From: Occultella gossypii | GTDB taxonomy: Bacteria > Actinomycetota > Actinomycetes > Actinomycetales > Beutenbergiaceae | Assembly (NCBI RefSeq): GCF_019947135.1 | Contig: NZ_JAGSHT010000012.1 | Coordinates: 281,941-345,940, forward strand | Direction: 5' to 3' | Length of the DNA: 64,000 bases | Shown here: positions 32,742 through 41,081 of the stretch, one piece after another | Layout of the letters: every line of letters starts with the position of its first letter | Position numbering within the stretch: the stretch's first letter is position 1 | Made by a program: the position numbers and the translations under genes | The notes under the pieces: generated by a model | The model's database searches: none | What the model was told of the DNA's origin: nothing | Seen by the model: the letters and a program-made list of their open reading frames with translations, nothing else

Positions 32742-35069
32742 TCAGCGCGGGCGCTCCGGCAGACCTGCGAGGACCTCCGGCGCCGGCCCGAGGTGGATCA
32801 GGCCGAGCCGCGTCGTCGGCCGGGTCATCGCCACGTACAGCGCTCCGAGGCCGCGAGGACCGGAGGCGACCGCCGCCACGTCGACCACCAGGACGCCGTC
32901 GAACTCCAGGCCCTTGGCCTGCTCCGGGGTGAGCACCACCACCTCGGCCGTCAGCTCCGGACCCGCGCCGAACGAGACGGAGGTGGCATCGAGCGCGGCG
33001 GCGATCGCGCCGCCGAGCTCGCCGGTCCGTGCCGCGGGGGCGATGACGGCGAGGTGTCCGCCGTCGAGCGCCGCCAGTTCCGCTCTGGCGAGGTCGACGA
33101 CGTCCGCGGTCAGCGTGTCGGGCGTCGAGCGCACCCGCCACGGAGCCTCGCCGCCGGCGCGTGCCGCGACCGGGGCGGGCGCGTCGGGATCCAACGCCCG
33201 CAGCACCGGGGCCGCCGCGTCCAGGACGGCCTGCGGCGTGCGGTAGCTGACGCTCAGGTCCACGCGCCGCCACCGACGCCGGGGGTGGGCCGCCACGAGC
33301 GTGTCCCAGGAGGTGGTGCCCGTTGCGGCGGACGTCTGATGGACGTCGCCCACCACCGTCAGGGAACCGGACGGAACCCGGCGTAGCAGCATCCGCCACT
33401 GCATCGCGGACAGTTCCTGCGCCTCGTCGACGATCAGGTGCCCGTACGCCCAGGTCCGGTCCTCGGCAGCCCGCTCGGCCAGGGAACGGGAGTCCCGCTC
33501 GCGGAACCGGCCGGCCAGGTCCTCGGCGGAGACGCCCTTCACGCCGGACGCGGCGAGCACCTGCTGGGCGTACCGCAACTCCTCCCGACGGCGGGCCGTC
33601 AGCCGGGCGTCGGTCACGGTGTCATCGACACCGAGGAGCTCGGCCGCCTCGTCCAGCAACGGCACGTCCGCCGCGCTCCACCCCGCCCCGCGCTCGCGGG
33701 CGAGGGCGAGACGGTCCGCCCCGGCCAGCTCGGGGGCAAGTTCCGGATGGTCGGCGATCTGCTCGAACAGGTCCTCCAGAAGGTCCTCCGGGGTGAGCGC
33801 CGGCCAGAGCCGGTCGACGACGGCGGCCACGGCTGGATCCTGCTCGAGCTCACGGCGCACGTGGGCCACCTCGTGCTCACCCGCGGTGCCGGTGACCTCG
33901 GTGCCGGCGCCCTCGACGGCGGACGGCAGCCGGTCCGCCTGCTTCGCGATGGCGGCGTCGACGCTGCGCAGCTCCGCCTCGAACCCGCGCTCGGTGTCCG
34001 CGAGGAGCTGCCGGTCACGCTCGAGCACGAGATCGGTCAGGTGGGACCAGAGCTGCTCGGCGAACACCAGCCGGGCCAGGTTGTGGCCGAGTCCGGTGCG
34101 CCGGGCGTGCTCGGCCGCGCCGGCCAGCACCGGACCGGCCACCCGCAGCACGTCACCCGCGAAGGCGACCTCCACGCCGTCGGGCATCTCCTGCCGCGCC
34201 CGCACGGCCGAGGCGACCACAGCGGCCATCGCGACGTCGCCCTTGACGACGGCCGCATCCGGGTCCTCGGCGGTGGTCACGGTCGTGCCCGGCAGCAGCG
34301 TGTTCGGCGTGGCGAGCACCACCTGGGTCTCACCGAGCGAGGGCAGCACCTGCTCGATGTAGGCGAGGAAGACCGGGCTGGGGCCCACCACGAGGACGCC
34401 CTGCTCCGCGATCCGCGGGTAGGTGTAGAGCAGGTAAGCCGCCCGGTGCAGCGCGACCGCGGTCTTGCCCGTGCCCGGACCGCCCTGGACCACGAGGACA
34501 CCGTCGACGTCGGCGCGGATGACCTCGTCCTGCTCGCCCTGCAGGGTGGCGACGATGTCCCCCATGCGCCCGGTCCGGTGCGCGGTGAGGGCCTCCATGA
34601 GAGCGCCCTCACCCACCAGATCACTGGCGTGGGCGTGGTCGAGGTCGAGCAGCTCGTCGTTCACGCCGACGACGGTGCGGCCCGTGGTGCGGATGTGCCG
34701 GCGCCGCTGCACGTCGGTGCCGGATGCGGCCGTGGCGGTGTAGAAGTCGGACGCGACGGGCGCGCGCCAGTCGACGAGCAGCGGGTTCAGGTCCGCGTCC
34801 CGCAGCCCCATCCGGCCGATATAGGTCACCGAACCGTCCCGCCGGTCCAGGCGCCCGAAGCACAGGCCGTGCTCGGCCCGGTCCAGACTGGCGCGACGCT
34901 CACTCAGCCGGGCGGCGTGCGCGTCCCGGTCGACGAGGCCGCGAGGGCCGTCGGCGCCGGCCAGGTTCGTGGCGGTCAGCGCGGTCAGAGTCTCCTCCCG
35001 CAACTCCTCCACTCGGGCGTAGAGCCCATCCAGGTACTGCTGTTCGAGCCTGATCGCGTGGGACGGCAC
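32742..35069 (-). CDS. helD: HelD-like RNA polymerase-recycling ATPase (UvrD/Rep superfamily 1)
   Basis: 775 residues. N-terminal helical region (RLEQQYLDGLYARVEELREETLTAL) followed by a HelD-specific segment (RLDRRDGSVTYIGRMGLRDADLNPLLVDWRAPVASDFYTAT). Walker A is VVQGGPGTGKTAVALHRAAYL (near 193-213); motif II is LIVDEAQELSAMQWRMLLRR; motif III VVGDVHQTS; the C-terminal 2A domain has VLTPEQAKGLEFDGVLVVD and LYVAMTRPTTRLGLIHLG. HelD/HelR proteins insert into stalled or rifamycin-bound RNA polymerase and release it using ATP. I place the start at GTG 35069, with AAAGGGG upstream; the frame is open to 36545 but the extra codons are non-coding in character. No rifamycin-associated element recognised upstream. 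Confidence 0.9.
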   Translation of the reverse strand: MPSHAIRLEQQYLDGLYARVEELREETLTALTATNLAGADGPRGLVDRDAHAARLSERRASLDRAEHGLCFGRLDRRDGSVTYIGRMGLRDADLNPLLVDWRAPVASDFYTATAASGTDVQRRRHIRTTGRTVVGVNDELLDLDHAHASDLVGEGALMEALTAHRTGRMGDIVATLQGEQDEVIRADVDGVLVVQGGPGTGKTAVALHRAAYLLYTYPRIAEQGVLVVGPSPVFLAYIEQVLPSLGETQVVLATPNTLLPGTTVTTAEDPDAAVVKGDVAMAAVVASAVRARQEMPDGVEVAFAGDVLRVAGPVLAGAAEHARRTGLGHNLARLVFAEQLWSHLTDLVLERDRQLLADTERGFEAELRSVDAAIAKQADRLPSAVEGAGTEVTGTAGEHEVAHVRRELEQDPAVAAVVDRLWPALTPEDLLEDLFEQIADHPELAPELAGADRLALARERGAGWSAADVPLLDEAAELLGVDDTVTDARLTARRREELRYAQQVLAASGVKGVSAEDLAGRFRERDSRSLAERAAEDRTWAYGHLIVDEAQELSAMQWRMLLRRVPSGSLTVVGDVHQTSAATGTTSWDTLVAAHPRRRWRRVDLSVSYRTPQAVLDAAAPVLRALDPDAPAPVAARAGGEAPWRVRSTPDTLTADVVDLARAELAALDGGHLAVIAPAARTGELGGAIAAALDATSVSFGAGPELTAEVVVLTPEQAKGLEFDGVLVVDVAAVASGPRGLGALYVAMTRPTTRLGLIHLGPAPEVLAGLPERPR

Positions 35070-35261
35070 GGATCCCCTTTCCGGTCTGTCGGGTGGACTC
35101 GTTGACCAACGACGGCGGCGCCGCGGTTGTTCCCGACGGCGGAAGTCGGGTTCGGCTGCTTCGGCCACCGATGAATTCGGGCACCCGCGGGCGTCTGTCG
35201 GAATTGAGCGAACCCGTTCACCTGCGCGTGGATCGCGATCCGAGTGCGGGAGGTACCAGCA

Positions 35262-35750
35262 GTGAGGACGCCCATCATGCCGAACATCACCCCGAATCTC
35301 TGGTTCGAGAGCCAGGCCGAGGAGGCAGCGGAGCTCTACACGTCGATCTTTCCGAACTCCTCGATCGACCACGTGGAGCGCTACGGGCCGGGGGCGCCGC
35401 TGCCGGAGGGCACCGTGATGACGGTCGCCTTCAGCCTCGACGGCAAGCGGTTCGTGGGCCTGAACGGGGGACCGGCGTTCGCGTTCACCGAGGCGATCTC
35501 GTTCATCATCGAGTGCGTCGACCAGGCCGAGGTGGACCACTACTGGGGTGCGCTCACGGCCGACGGTGGTCAGGAGAGCCAGTGCGCATGGCTCAAGGAC
35601 CGGTTCGGCGTCTCCTGGCAGGTGGTGCCGCGGCGACTGATGGAGCTGCTCGGCGACCCTGATCCCGAGCGGGCGGGGCGGGCCATGGAGGCCATGCTGT
35701 TGATGCGCAAGATCGACATCGCGGCGGTGGAGCGCGCAGCGGACGGCTGA
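35262..35750 (+). CDS. VOC/PhnB-like protein
   Basis: 162 residues of the 3-demethylubiquinone methyltransferase-like/PhnB branch of the vicinal oxygen chelate family. The start is typical (ITPNLWFESQAEEAAELYTSIFPNSSIDHVERYG), and the end has the conserved GVSWQVVPRRLMELLGD. These proteins are often annotated as glyoxalase-like; enzymatic activity is seldom shown. The motif QESQCAWLKDRFGVSWQ fits. I use GTG 35262, because GGGAGG is 8 nt upstream; an ATG at 35277 is the alternative. Divergent from helD, convergent with the HxlR regulator. Confidence 0.82.
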   Translation: MRTPIMPNITPNLWFESQAEEAAELYTSIFPNSSIDHVERYGPGAPLPEGTVMTVAFSLDGKRFVGLNGGPAFAFTEAISFIIECVDQAEVDHYWGALTADGGQESQCAWLKDRFGVSWQVVPRRLMELLGDPDPERAGRAMEAMLLMRKIDIAAVERAADG

Positions 35751-35759
35751 ACTGCGGCT

Positions 35760-35815
35760 GAGCGGCCGGCGAACGGGGGCCGAGCGGCTGGCGAGCGGGG
35801 CCGAGCGGCGGGTCA
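35760..35815. repeat. Short tandem repeat of 21-22 bp between convergent genes
   Basis: Two complete units beginning GAGCGGCCGGCGAACGGGGG (35760-35781) and GAGCGGCTGGCGAGCGGGGCC (35782-35802) are followed by a partial third (GAGCGGCGGG). It fills the space between the VOC and HxlR stops. No hairpin. Confidence 0.7.
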
Positions 35816-36205
35816 GTCGCGAGCGTCGTAGTTCTGTTGCGCCGAGGTCACCTCGGGAACGGAGTCCTCGAGCACCTCGATGAGGCCGATGAGCCGGTCC
35901 GCGATCCGCTCGCCGAGCTCGGAGAGCCGGTACTCGACGTGCGGTGGCAGCGTCGCTCGGGCCTCGCGGATGACGATCCCGTCGCGCTCGAGTGCCTGCA
36001 GGGTCTGGGCGAGCATCTTCTCGCTGACGCCGTCGATGCGACGCCGGAGCGCGTTGAACCGGATCGCGCCGTCGCGCAGGCCGGCGACGGTCAGCACGCC
36101 CCAGCGGCCGGTGACGGTCTCGAGCACCTGGCGGGAGGTGCAGCCGCGCTGGAACACGTCGGCGATGATCTCCGCGGACGGTCCGGTGTCGGGCTGCGTG
36201 GCCAT
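35813..36205 (-). CDS. HxlR-family redox/quinone-type regulator
   Basis: 130 residues, single winged helix of the HxlR family: CTSRQVLETVTGRWGVLTVAGLRDGAIRFNALRRRIDGVSEKMLAQTLQALERDGIVIREARATLPPHVEYRLSELG. It has one Cys (CTSRQ), the usual position of the sensing Cys in QorR/HypR/YodB-type members. The divergent qorB gene reproduces the qorR-qorB arrangement, where the HxlR protein represses the quinone reductase and is released by thiol oxidation or quinones. ATG 36205 is preferred: TACGCT (36213-36218, minus strand) lies 7 nt upstream (leaderless). The open frame goes on to 36253. Confidence 0.88.
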   Translation of the reverse strand: MATQPDTGPSAEIIADVFQRGCTSRQVLETVTGRWGVLTVAGLRDGAIRFNALRRRIDGVSEKMLAQTLQALERDGIVIREARATLPPHVEYRLSELGERIADRLIGLIEVLEDSVPEVTSAQQNYDARD

Positions 36206-36271
36206 GGCGGCAAGCGTAGTCGGGCGACCTCGCGTTGACACTGTGAGATACACCGCACTGTGGAATCCATT

Positions 36272-36292
36272 GCACTAACAAAAAGTTAGTGC
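36272..36292. promoter_or_regulatory. HxlR operator upstream of qorB
   Basis: Perfect inverted repeat GCACTAAC (36272-36279), AAAAA, GTTAGTGC (36285-36292) in the region between the divergent HxlR and qorB genes. It is AT-rich against the background. The size and arm spacing fit HxlR-family operators. It lies about 110 bp before qorB and about 65 bp from the HxlR start. Confidence 0.75.
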
Positions 36293-36402
36293 CAACATGG
36301 GCGAGTCCAGTCGGACCGACGCCCGAGGGCAGGTCCGGACCACCGCACGTCCCGATCGCAGCACGTCCACACCACACACCCATGTCCCAGGAGGATTCCC
36401 AC

Positions 36403-37278
36403 ATGATCGCTGTCACCGGAGCCACCGGCCACCTCGGCCGGCTCATCGTCGAGGCGCTGTTGCAGCGGGGCGTCGAGCCGGCACAGGTCGTCGCCGCCGT
36501 GCGCACCCCGGCCAAGGCCGCCGAGCTGGCCGACCGTGGCGTCACCGTCCGGGAAGCGGACTACGACCGCCCGGACACCCTGGCGCCGGCGCTCGACGGC
36601 GTGGACGTGCTCGTGCTCGTCTCCGGCAGCGATGTGGGCCAGCGGGTCCGTCAGCACGGCGCCGTGGTCGACGCCGCGAAGGCCGCCGGCGTGAAGCACC
36701 TCCTGTACACGAGCATCGTGCACGCGGACACGACTCCGGTGCTGCTCGCCCCCGAGCACAAGGCGACCGAGGAGCTGATCGCCGACGCCGGCATCCCCGC
36801 CACGTTCCTCCGCAATGGCTGGTACATCGAGAACTACCGGGCCAACCTCGACCAGGCCCGCGAGAGCGGCGAGATCCTGGGCAGCGTCGGCGACGGCCGG
36901 GTGGCCGCCGCAACCCGCGCGGACTTCGCCGAGGCGGCCGCTGTGGCCGCGCTCAACGCTGCCGCGAACCCCGCGCAGGCGCGCGTGTACGAGTTGAGCG
37001 GCGACGAAGCGTGGGACTACGCGAGGCTCGCCGACGCCGTCGGGCAGATCATCGGGCGACCGGTCACCTACCGCGACGTGACCACGGCCGAGCACGAGGC
37101 GATCCTGACCGGGGCGGGCCTGGACGCCGGCACCGCCTCCTTCGTGGCCGGCCTGGACGCGAACATCCGCGACGGCCTGCTGGCCGAGACGAGCGGTGAC
37201 CTCGCCCGGCTCATCGGCCGCCCGACCACGCCGCTGCTGGACGGCCTGACCGCTGCCCTCGAGGCGTCGAAGGTATGA
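36403..37278 (+). CDS. qorB: NAD(P)H:quinone oxidoreductase QorB-like (NmrA/SDR type)
   Basis: 291 residues of the atypical SDR (NmrA-like) fold. It aligns in my reading along its length with E. coli QorB (YtfG): MIAVTGATGHLGRLIVEALL at the start, VGQRVRQHGAVVDAAKAAGVKHLLYTSIVHADTTPV..LAPEH and FLRNGWYIENY, then a C-terminal RLIGRPTTPLLDGL. QorB reduces quinones with NADPH. Its dinucleotide motif TGATGHLG is intact. ATG 36403 follows CAGGAGGATTCCCAC; upstream in-frame starts exist without ribosome sites. Divergent from the HxlR regulator with a clear operator between. This arrangement supports redox-dependent control. Confidence 0.9.
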   Translation: MIAVTGATGHLGRLIVEALLQRGVEPAQVVAAVRTPAKAAELADRGVTVREADYDRPDTLAPALDGVDVLVLVSGSDVGQRVRQHGAVVDAAKAAGVKHLLYTSIVHADTTPVLLAPEHKATEELIADAGIPATFLRNGWYIENYRANLDQARESGEILGSVGDGRVAAATRADFAEAAAVAALNAAANPAQARVYELSGDEAWDYARLADAVGQIIGRPVTYRDVTTAEHEAILTGAGLDAGTASFVAGLDANIRDGLLAETSGDLARLIGRPTTPLLDGLTAALEASKV

Positions 37279-37335
37279 GGGTCGCCGGGGTGGCGGTCGC
37301 GCGATGCCGTCCCCGTCCGGCCGGGCGAGCGGGTC

Positions 37336-38316
37336 TCAGCGCCCCTGGACCGGCCCGTTCATCGCGGCGGAGCGGACCGCCTCCCACAGGCCCGACTGCC
37401 ACGGCTGCGCGGGGGCGAGCGGGAGGTTCGGCAGGACTCCTGCGCCGCCGAGCTCGCCGATGAAGCCGTAGGAGCTGGTCCGCAGCGGGGCATCCCACGG
37501 CACCACGGAGAGTGGTCCACCGGGTCCGTTCAGGACCGCCAGGAACTGTCGCGCGTGCTCGTCCGAGGCGGCCTCGCCGGCCCCGTCGACGCCCTCCCAG
37601 TACCAGCGTCCACGGGCGAAGTGGTCGTAGAGGCAGGCCCAGTCGCGGTAGGACGCGCGCAGCCCAGCGGAGGCGATCCACCCGATGTCGACCGCCTCGG
37701 CCTCGCTGAGGTAGCCGGCGCCGACGCCCGCGCGGGCGAGCATGATCGTCCGGACCAGGTCCCACGCTGTGAAGTCGATGGTGCGGGCACCACGGACGTC
37801 CTTGCGGACCCGGCGCAGGCGGAGTTCGGTCTCGGCGGCGGTGCCGGAGTGCTTCGCGTCCCGGTGCAGCCCGGCCGCGAGTGCGCGTTGTCCCGCGGGC
37901 GGCAGCGCGAGCCACGCCGCGCGCTCGGCGTCGAAGTCGGCGCGGTGCCCGGACACGAGCAGGGACAGCAGTTGCACGTACAGATCCAGCCGAGTCCGAA
38001 CCGCCCAGGCCTCCGCAAGGATCGCCCGGCTGTGCTGCGGGTCGGTGTAGCCGAAGGTGTCGAGCGGTTCTCCGGCGGCGAGGGCGTACCAGGAGGAGGC
38101 GCCAAGCTGCCAGCCCGCCGGGTGGGTGGCGACTGCGTGCGGGCCGACCATGAACCGTGGCTGGTGGTGGGAGGCCACGTCCTTGCGCACGTCTTTACGC
38201 GCGCGTTGCCGGTGCGCCCTGGCGTGCGCCCGGTCGAACAGGCGCGTCATGGCGAGCCGCCCGGCGAGGATCACAGCGATGACGAAGACGATTCCGGCGA
38301 TGTAGGCGGGATCCAC
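37336..38316 (-). CDS. DUF1266 protein with N-terminal membrane helix
   Basis: 326 residues. N-terminal helix AYIAGIVFVIAVILAGRLAM, a basic stretch, then a DUF1266 domain in the C-terminal part: FTAWDLVRTIMLARAGVGAGYLSEAEAVDIGWIASAGLRASYRDWACLYDHFARGRWYWEG. DUF1266 proteins are widely scattered and their function is unknown; some lie in polymorphic-toxin or T6SS contexts in other phyla, which is not the case here. I select GTG 38316, 8 nt after GGAG; the frame is open to 38361. Convergent with qorB. Nothing else recognised. Confidence 0.72.
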   Translation of the reverse strand: MDPAYIAGIVFVIAVILAGRLAMTRLFDRAHARAHRQRARKDVRKDVASHHQPRFMVGPHAVATHPAGWQLGASSWYALAAGEPLDTFGYTDPQHSRAILAEAWAVRTRLDLYVQLLSLLVSGHRADFDAERAAWLALPPAGQRALAAGLHRDAKHSGTAAETELRLRRVRKDVRGARTIDFTAWDLVRTIMLARAGVGAGYLSEAEAVDIGWIASAGLRASYRDWACLYDHFARGRWYWEGVDGAGEAASDEHARQFLAVLNGPGGPLSVVPWDAPLRTSSYGFIGELGGAGVLPNLPLAPAQPWQSGLWEAVRSAAMNGPVQGR

Positions 38317-38417
38317 ATCGAACACTCCAGCACACGACGATGCTCCAGTAAAGCGCGCCATGGGTCACGCCGTACCTGGCGAGCGTGTTCGACGCGCGAA
38401 CCGTCGGGATCGTCAGC

Positions 38418-38900
38418 TCAGCGGTTCGGCGTGAACGCCTCCCGGTAGAGCGCGCGCATCTCATCGGTCAACTCGGGGGCGGGACCGTCTACCTGCGCGG
38501 TTGGTACCACGGTCGTGATCGACAGCGTCGCGACGGGTGCGGGCGCGACGCCCCACTCGGCGAGCCAGCCGGCGAGCTGGGCGGAGGAAGCGGCGTAGAC
38601 GATCCTGCCCAGACCGACCCAGCCGTGGGCGGCGGCGCACATCGGGCAGTGCTCGCCGGAGGTGTAGACGACGGCGGTGCGGCGCTCCTCGGGCGTGAGG
38701 TTCGTCGCGGCCCAGCGGGCGATCTCGAACTCGGGGTGGCGGGTGTGGTCACCGCCGGCGACATGGTTCTGGTCGGCGAACAGCTCGGTGCCGCGGCGGT
38801 TCACCAGGATGGAGCCGAACGGCTCGTCGCCGCCGTCGAGAGCCTCGGTCGCCAGGCTCACGCACCGGCGTAGTCGCGTCAGGTCGTCCGTGGAGATCAT
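38418..38900 (-). CDS. Nucleoside deaminase (CDA/TadA-like zinc fold)
   Basis: 160 residues of the cytidine deaminase-like superfamily. Zinc motif one is HPE (in GGDHTRHPEFEIARWA) in place of the more common HAE, and motif two is HCPMCAAA (PCxxC type), so the three ligands and the catalytic Glu are present. The remainder (EPFGSILVNRRGTELFADQNHV; VVYTSGEHCPMC; RIVYAASS) resembles guanine deaminase/TadA-like nucleoside deaminases. Likely acts on a free base or nucleoside (guanine, cytosine or an analogue). Monocistronic; between a DUF1266 gene and an ABC operon on the same strand. Confidence 0.85.
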   Translation of the reverse strand: MISTDDLTRLRRCVSLATEALDGGDEPFGSILVNRRGTELFADQNHVAGGDHTRHPEFEIARWAATNLTPEERRTAVVYTSGEHCPMCAAAHGWVGLGRIVYAASSAQLAGWLAEWGVAPAPVATLSITTVVPTAQVDGPAPELTDEMRALYREAFTPNR

Positions 38901-39022
38901 GCGCCCAAGCCTGACAGATGCGCGCCGCGGCCGAGGTGATCGGGCACGCGGCGGACGGCGACGAAGCGCTCAACCTCGGCCTGCCGAGCGCGCCCGGCGC
39001 GTGACGCCCGGTGCGGGGGCGC

Positions 39023-39892
39023 TCAGGCGTCCCGGCGTCGCAGCACGACCGCGGCAGCGATCATCGGGACGAGCGCCCAGGCCGCCACCACCGCGGCACC
39101 CTGCCAGGGCGTGAAGCCTCCCGTCCCGCCGAACGCCTCGCTGACGGTGACGAACGCCGTCGCGGCCGGCAGCGGAAGGTACTCCACCAGGGTCTGTACC
39201 CAGTCCAGCGTGATGAACTGCAGGATGCCCGGCAGCAGGAGCAGCACGGTGAGCGCGACCGTCACGGCTCCGGCGGTCGAGCGCAGAAGCGTGCCGACGC
39301 CGAGTGCGAACAGCGCCGCCGCGACCAGGAACGCCGTCGCGCCACCGGCGATCTGCCAGGTGGTGCCGTCCGTCAGGCTCGGCACCAGGTCGTGCTCGGA
39401 GAGGATCGGCATGGTCGCCGCATAGGCGGCCGCGAAACCGACGGCGGTCGTGATCACCGTGAGCACGGAGAGCGCGAGGGCCTTGGCTGCTAGGACGGGC
39501 AACCGCGTGGGCACTGCGGCGAACGTCGAACGGATCATGCCCGTGGAGTACTCGCCCGTGATCAGCAGGGCGCCGAGCACGGCGATCGTGAGCATGCCGA
39601 ACTGGTAGCCGCCGGTGACGAGCTCGGCCCCGTGCACGTCGGCGAACACCGCGGCACCTTCCGGCGAGCCGAGACTGTCCGCGATCGCGGCCGCCTGGCC
39701 GAGGGCCATCAGGGTCAGCAGGACGACGGTGAGGCCGAGCGTCCACCACGTGGAGCGCAGCGAGAAGAGCTTGCGCCACTCGGCCGCGAGGACGCCGGCG
39801 AAGTCGAGCCGGGCCGGGACGAGGGGCCGCGCCGGGCGGACGGACGGCGCCAGTTGGGTGGTGGGCCGAGGGGTGCTGGTCGTGGCGGTCAT
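39023..39892 (-). CDS. ABC-2 type permease
   Basis: 289 residues with six hydrophobic helices. Family features: ARLDFAGVLAAEWRKLFSLRSTWWTLGLTVVLLTLMALG at the start, then GYQFGMLTIAVLGALLITGEYSTGMIRSTFAAVPTRLPVLAAKALALSVL. The segment GEYSTGMIRSTFAAVP is very typical of actinobacterial ABC-2 exporters. Its ATG overlaps the stop of the ATPase gene (ATGA), so the two form an exporter pair. Substrate unknown; lipids, peptides or drugs are handled by related systems. Confidence 0.9.
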   Translation of the reverse strand: MTATTSTPRPTTQLAPSVRPARPLVPARLDFAGVLAAEWRKLFSLRSTWWTLGLTVVLLTLMALGQAAAIADSLGSPEGAAVFADVHGAELVTGGYQFGMLTIAVLGALLITGEYSTGMIRSTFAAVPTRLPVLAAKALALSVLTVITTAVGFAAAYAATMPILSEHDLVPSLTDGTTWQIAGGATAFLVAAALFALGVGTLLRSTAGAVTVALTVLLLLPGILQFITLDWVQTLVEYLPLPAATAFVTVSEAFGGTGGFTPWQGAAVVAAWALVPMIAAAVVLRRRDA

Positions 39893-40842
39893 CGGGACGC
39901 TCCGCTGTGGATCGGTTCGGGTGAGGTTTCGGGTGGGGCGGTCTCGGACCGGTACTCGACGGCGTCCTGCGTGAGGGCCATGTAGGCCGCCTCGAGCGAC
40001 GCCTGCTGCGTGGCGAGCTCGTGCAGGGCGATGTGATGGTCCAGTGCGGTGTTGCCGATGAGCTCACCGGTCAGGCCCCGCACCTCCAGGGCGCCCGGCT
40101 CCGGCGAGGTGATCGTCCCCCCGGCCGCCTGGAGCAGCGGCGCGAGGTCCGCGGCCTGCGGGGAGCGCACCCGCACCGTGGTGCCAAGGACTCCGTCGAT
40201 GACCTCCTGTACCGGACCGGAGGTGATGATCCGACCCTTGCCGATGACGAGCAGGTGGTCGGCGGTCTGGGCCATCTCGCTCATCAGGTGCGAGGAGAGG
40301 AAGACCGTGCGGCCCTCCGCCGCGAGCTGGCGGACGAGGTTGCGGACCCACTGCACGCCGTCGGGGTCGAGGCCGTTGACCGGCTCGTCGAGGATGAGGG
40401 TCTGCGGGTCCGCGAGGAGGGCGGACGCGATACCGAGCCGCTGACCCATGCCGAGGGAGAACCCGCCGACCCGCTTGTTCGCGACGGTGGACAGGCCGGT
40501 CATCTCGATGACCTCGCCCACCCGCTTCGGGCTGATGTGGTGGGTGGCGGCCATCACGGCCAGGTGGGCCCTCGCGGAGCGGCCCGGGTGCACGGCCTTC
40601 GCCTCGAGCAGGGCGCCGACCTCACGCAGGGGTGTGCGGTGCTCGGCGTAGCGTTTGCCGTTGACCGTGACCCGGCCGGAGGTGGGCTCGTCGAGTCCGA
40701 CGATCATCCGCATGGTGGTGGACTTGCCGGCGCCATTCGGCCCGAGGAAGCCGGTCACGGTGCCCGGCCGGACGGTGAAGCTGATGCCATGCACGGCGGT
40801 CTTGTCGCCGTATCGCTTGGTGAGGTCGTGTGCCTCGATCAT
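39889..40842 (-). CDS. ABC-2 type exporter ATPase
   Basis: 317 residues with Walker A GPNGAGKSTTMRM, Q-loop-like ALLEAKAVHPGRSARAHLAVMA (the long-type variant found in actinobacterial DrrA-like ATPases), signature FSLGMGQRLGIA and Walker B TLILDEPVNGLDPDG, followed by SSHLMSEM. The last 100 residues form the usual C-terminal domain. ATG 40842 follows AGAAGAG; the frame is open to 40869. With the next gene it forms a two-component exporter. No regulator lies immediately beside it, although a two-component system starts 239 bp upstream on the same strand. Confidence 0.92.
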   Translation of the reverse strand: MIEAHDLTKRYGDKTAVHGISFTVRPGTVTGFLGPNGAGKSTTMRMIVGLDEPTSGRVTVNGKRYAEHRTPLREVGALLEAKAVHPGRSARAHLAVMAATHHISPKRVGEVIEMTGLSTVANKRVGGFSLGMGQRLGIASALLADPQTLILDEPVNGLDPDGVQWVRNLVRQLAAEGRTVFLSSHLMSEMAQTADHLLVIGKGRIITSGPVQEVIDGVLGTTVRVRSPQAADLAPLLQAAGGTITSPEPGALEVRGLTGELIGNTALDHHIALHELATQQASLEAAYMALTQDAVEYRSETAPPETSPEPIHSGASR

Positions 40843-41018
40843 GGAGGGCTCTTCTCTCTGTGCTTTCACAGGCGGTCAAAAGCGGCCACTGGGGGTCAGA
40901 TGGGGCCGTCTTCGACGCTAAGGCTCGGCGCACTGCGAGCGGATCGCGCTCGAGGCGGAACCGTCGGGGCCGACCATCCGCCGAACTGATGAAGGTCTGA
41001 CCGCCCACCTCGGGGTGA

Positions 41019-41050
41019 ACCCTGAGCCGAGGGACGGCGCAACTCAGGGT
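41019..41050 (-). terminator. Hairpin after two-component/ABC operon
   Basis: Arms ACCCTGAG (41019-41026) and CTCAGGGT (41043-41050) pair perfectly around a 16-nt loop, beginning 32 bp after the response-regulator stop (41082, minus strand). It may be a terminator or a protein-binding site for the next operon. Confidence 0.35.
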
Positions 41051-41081
41051 GCCACTCGTCACGGACGCACGTGGGGCTGAC

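Noticed and set aside
35070..36545. Upstream extension of the helD frame
   Set aside because: The extra 492 codons overlap the VOC and HxlR genes, have no ribosome site and no homology; HelD begins naturally at 35069.
38918..39004. 28-codon frame between deaminase and ABC permease
   Set aside because: Too short, without a ribosome site or recognisable family; might be a gene remnant, but unsupported.
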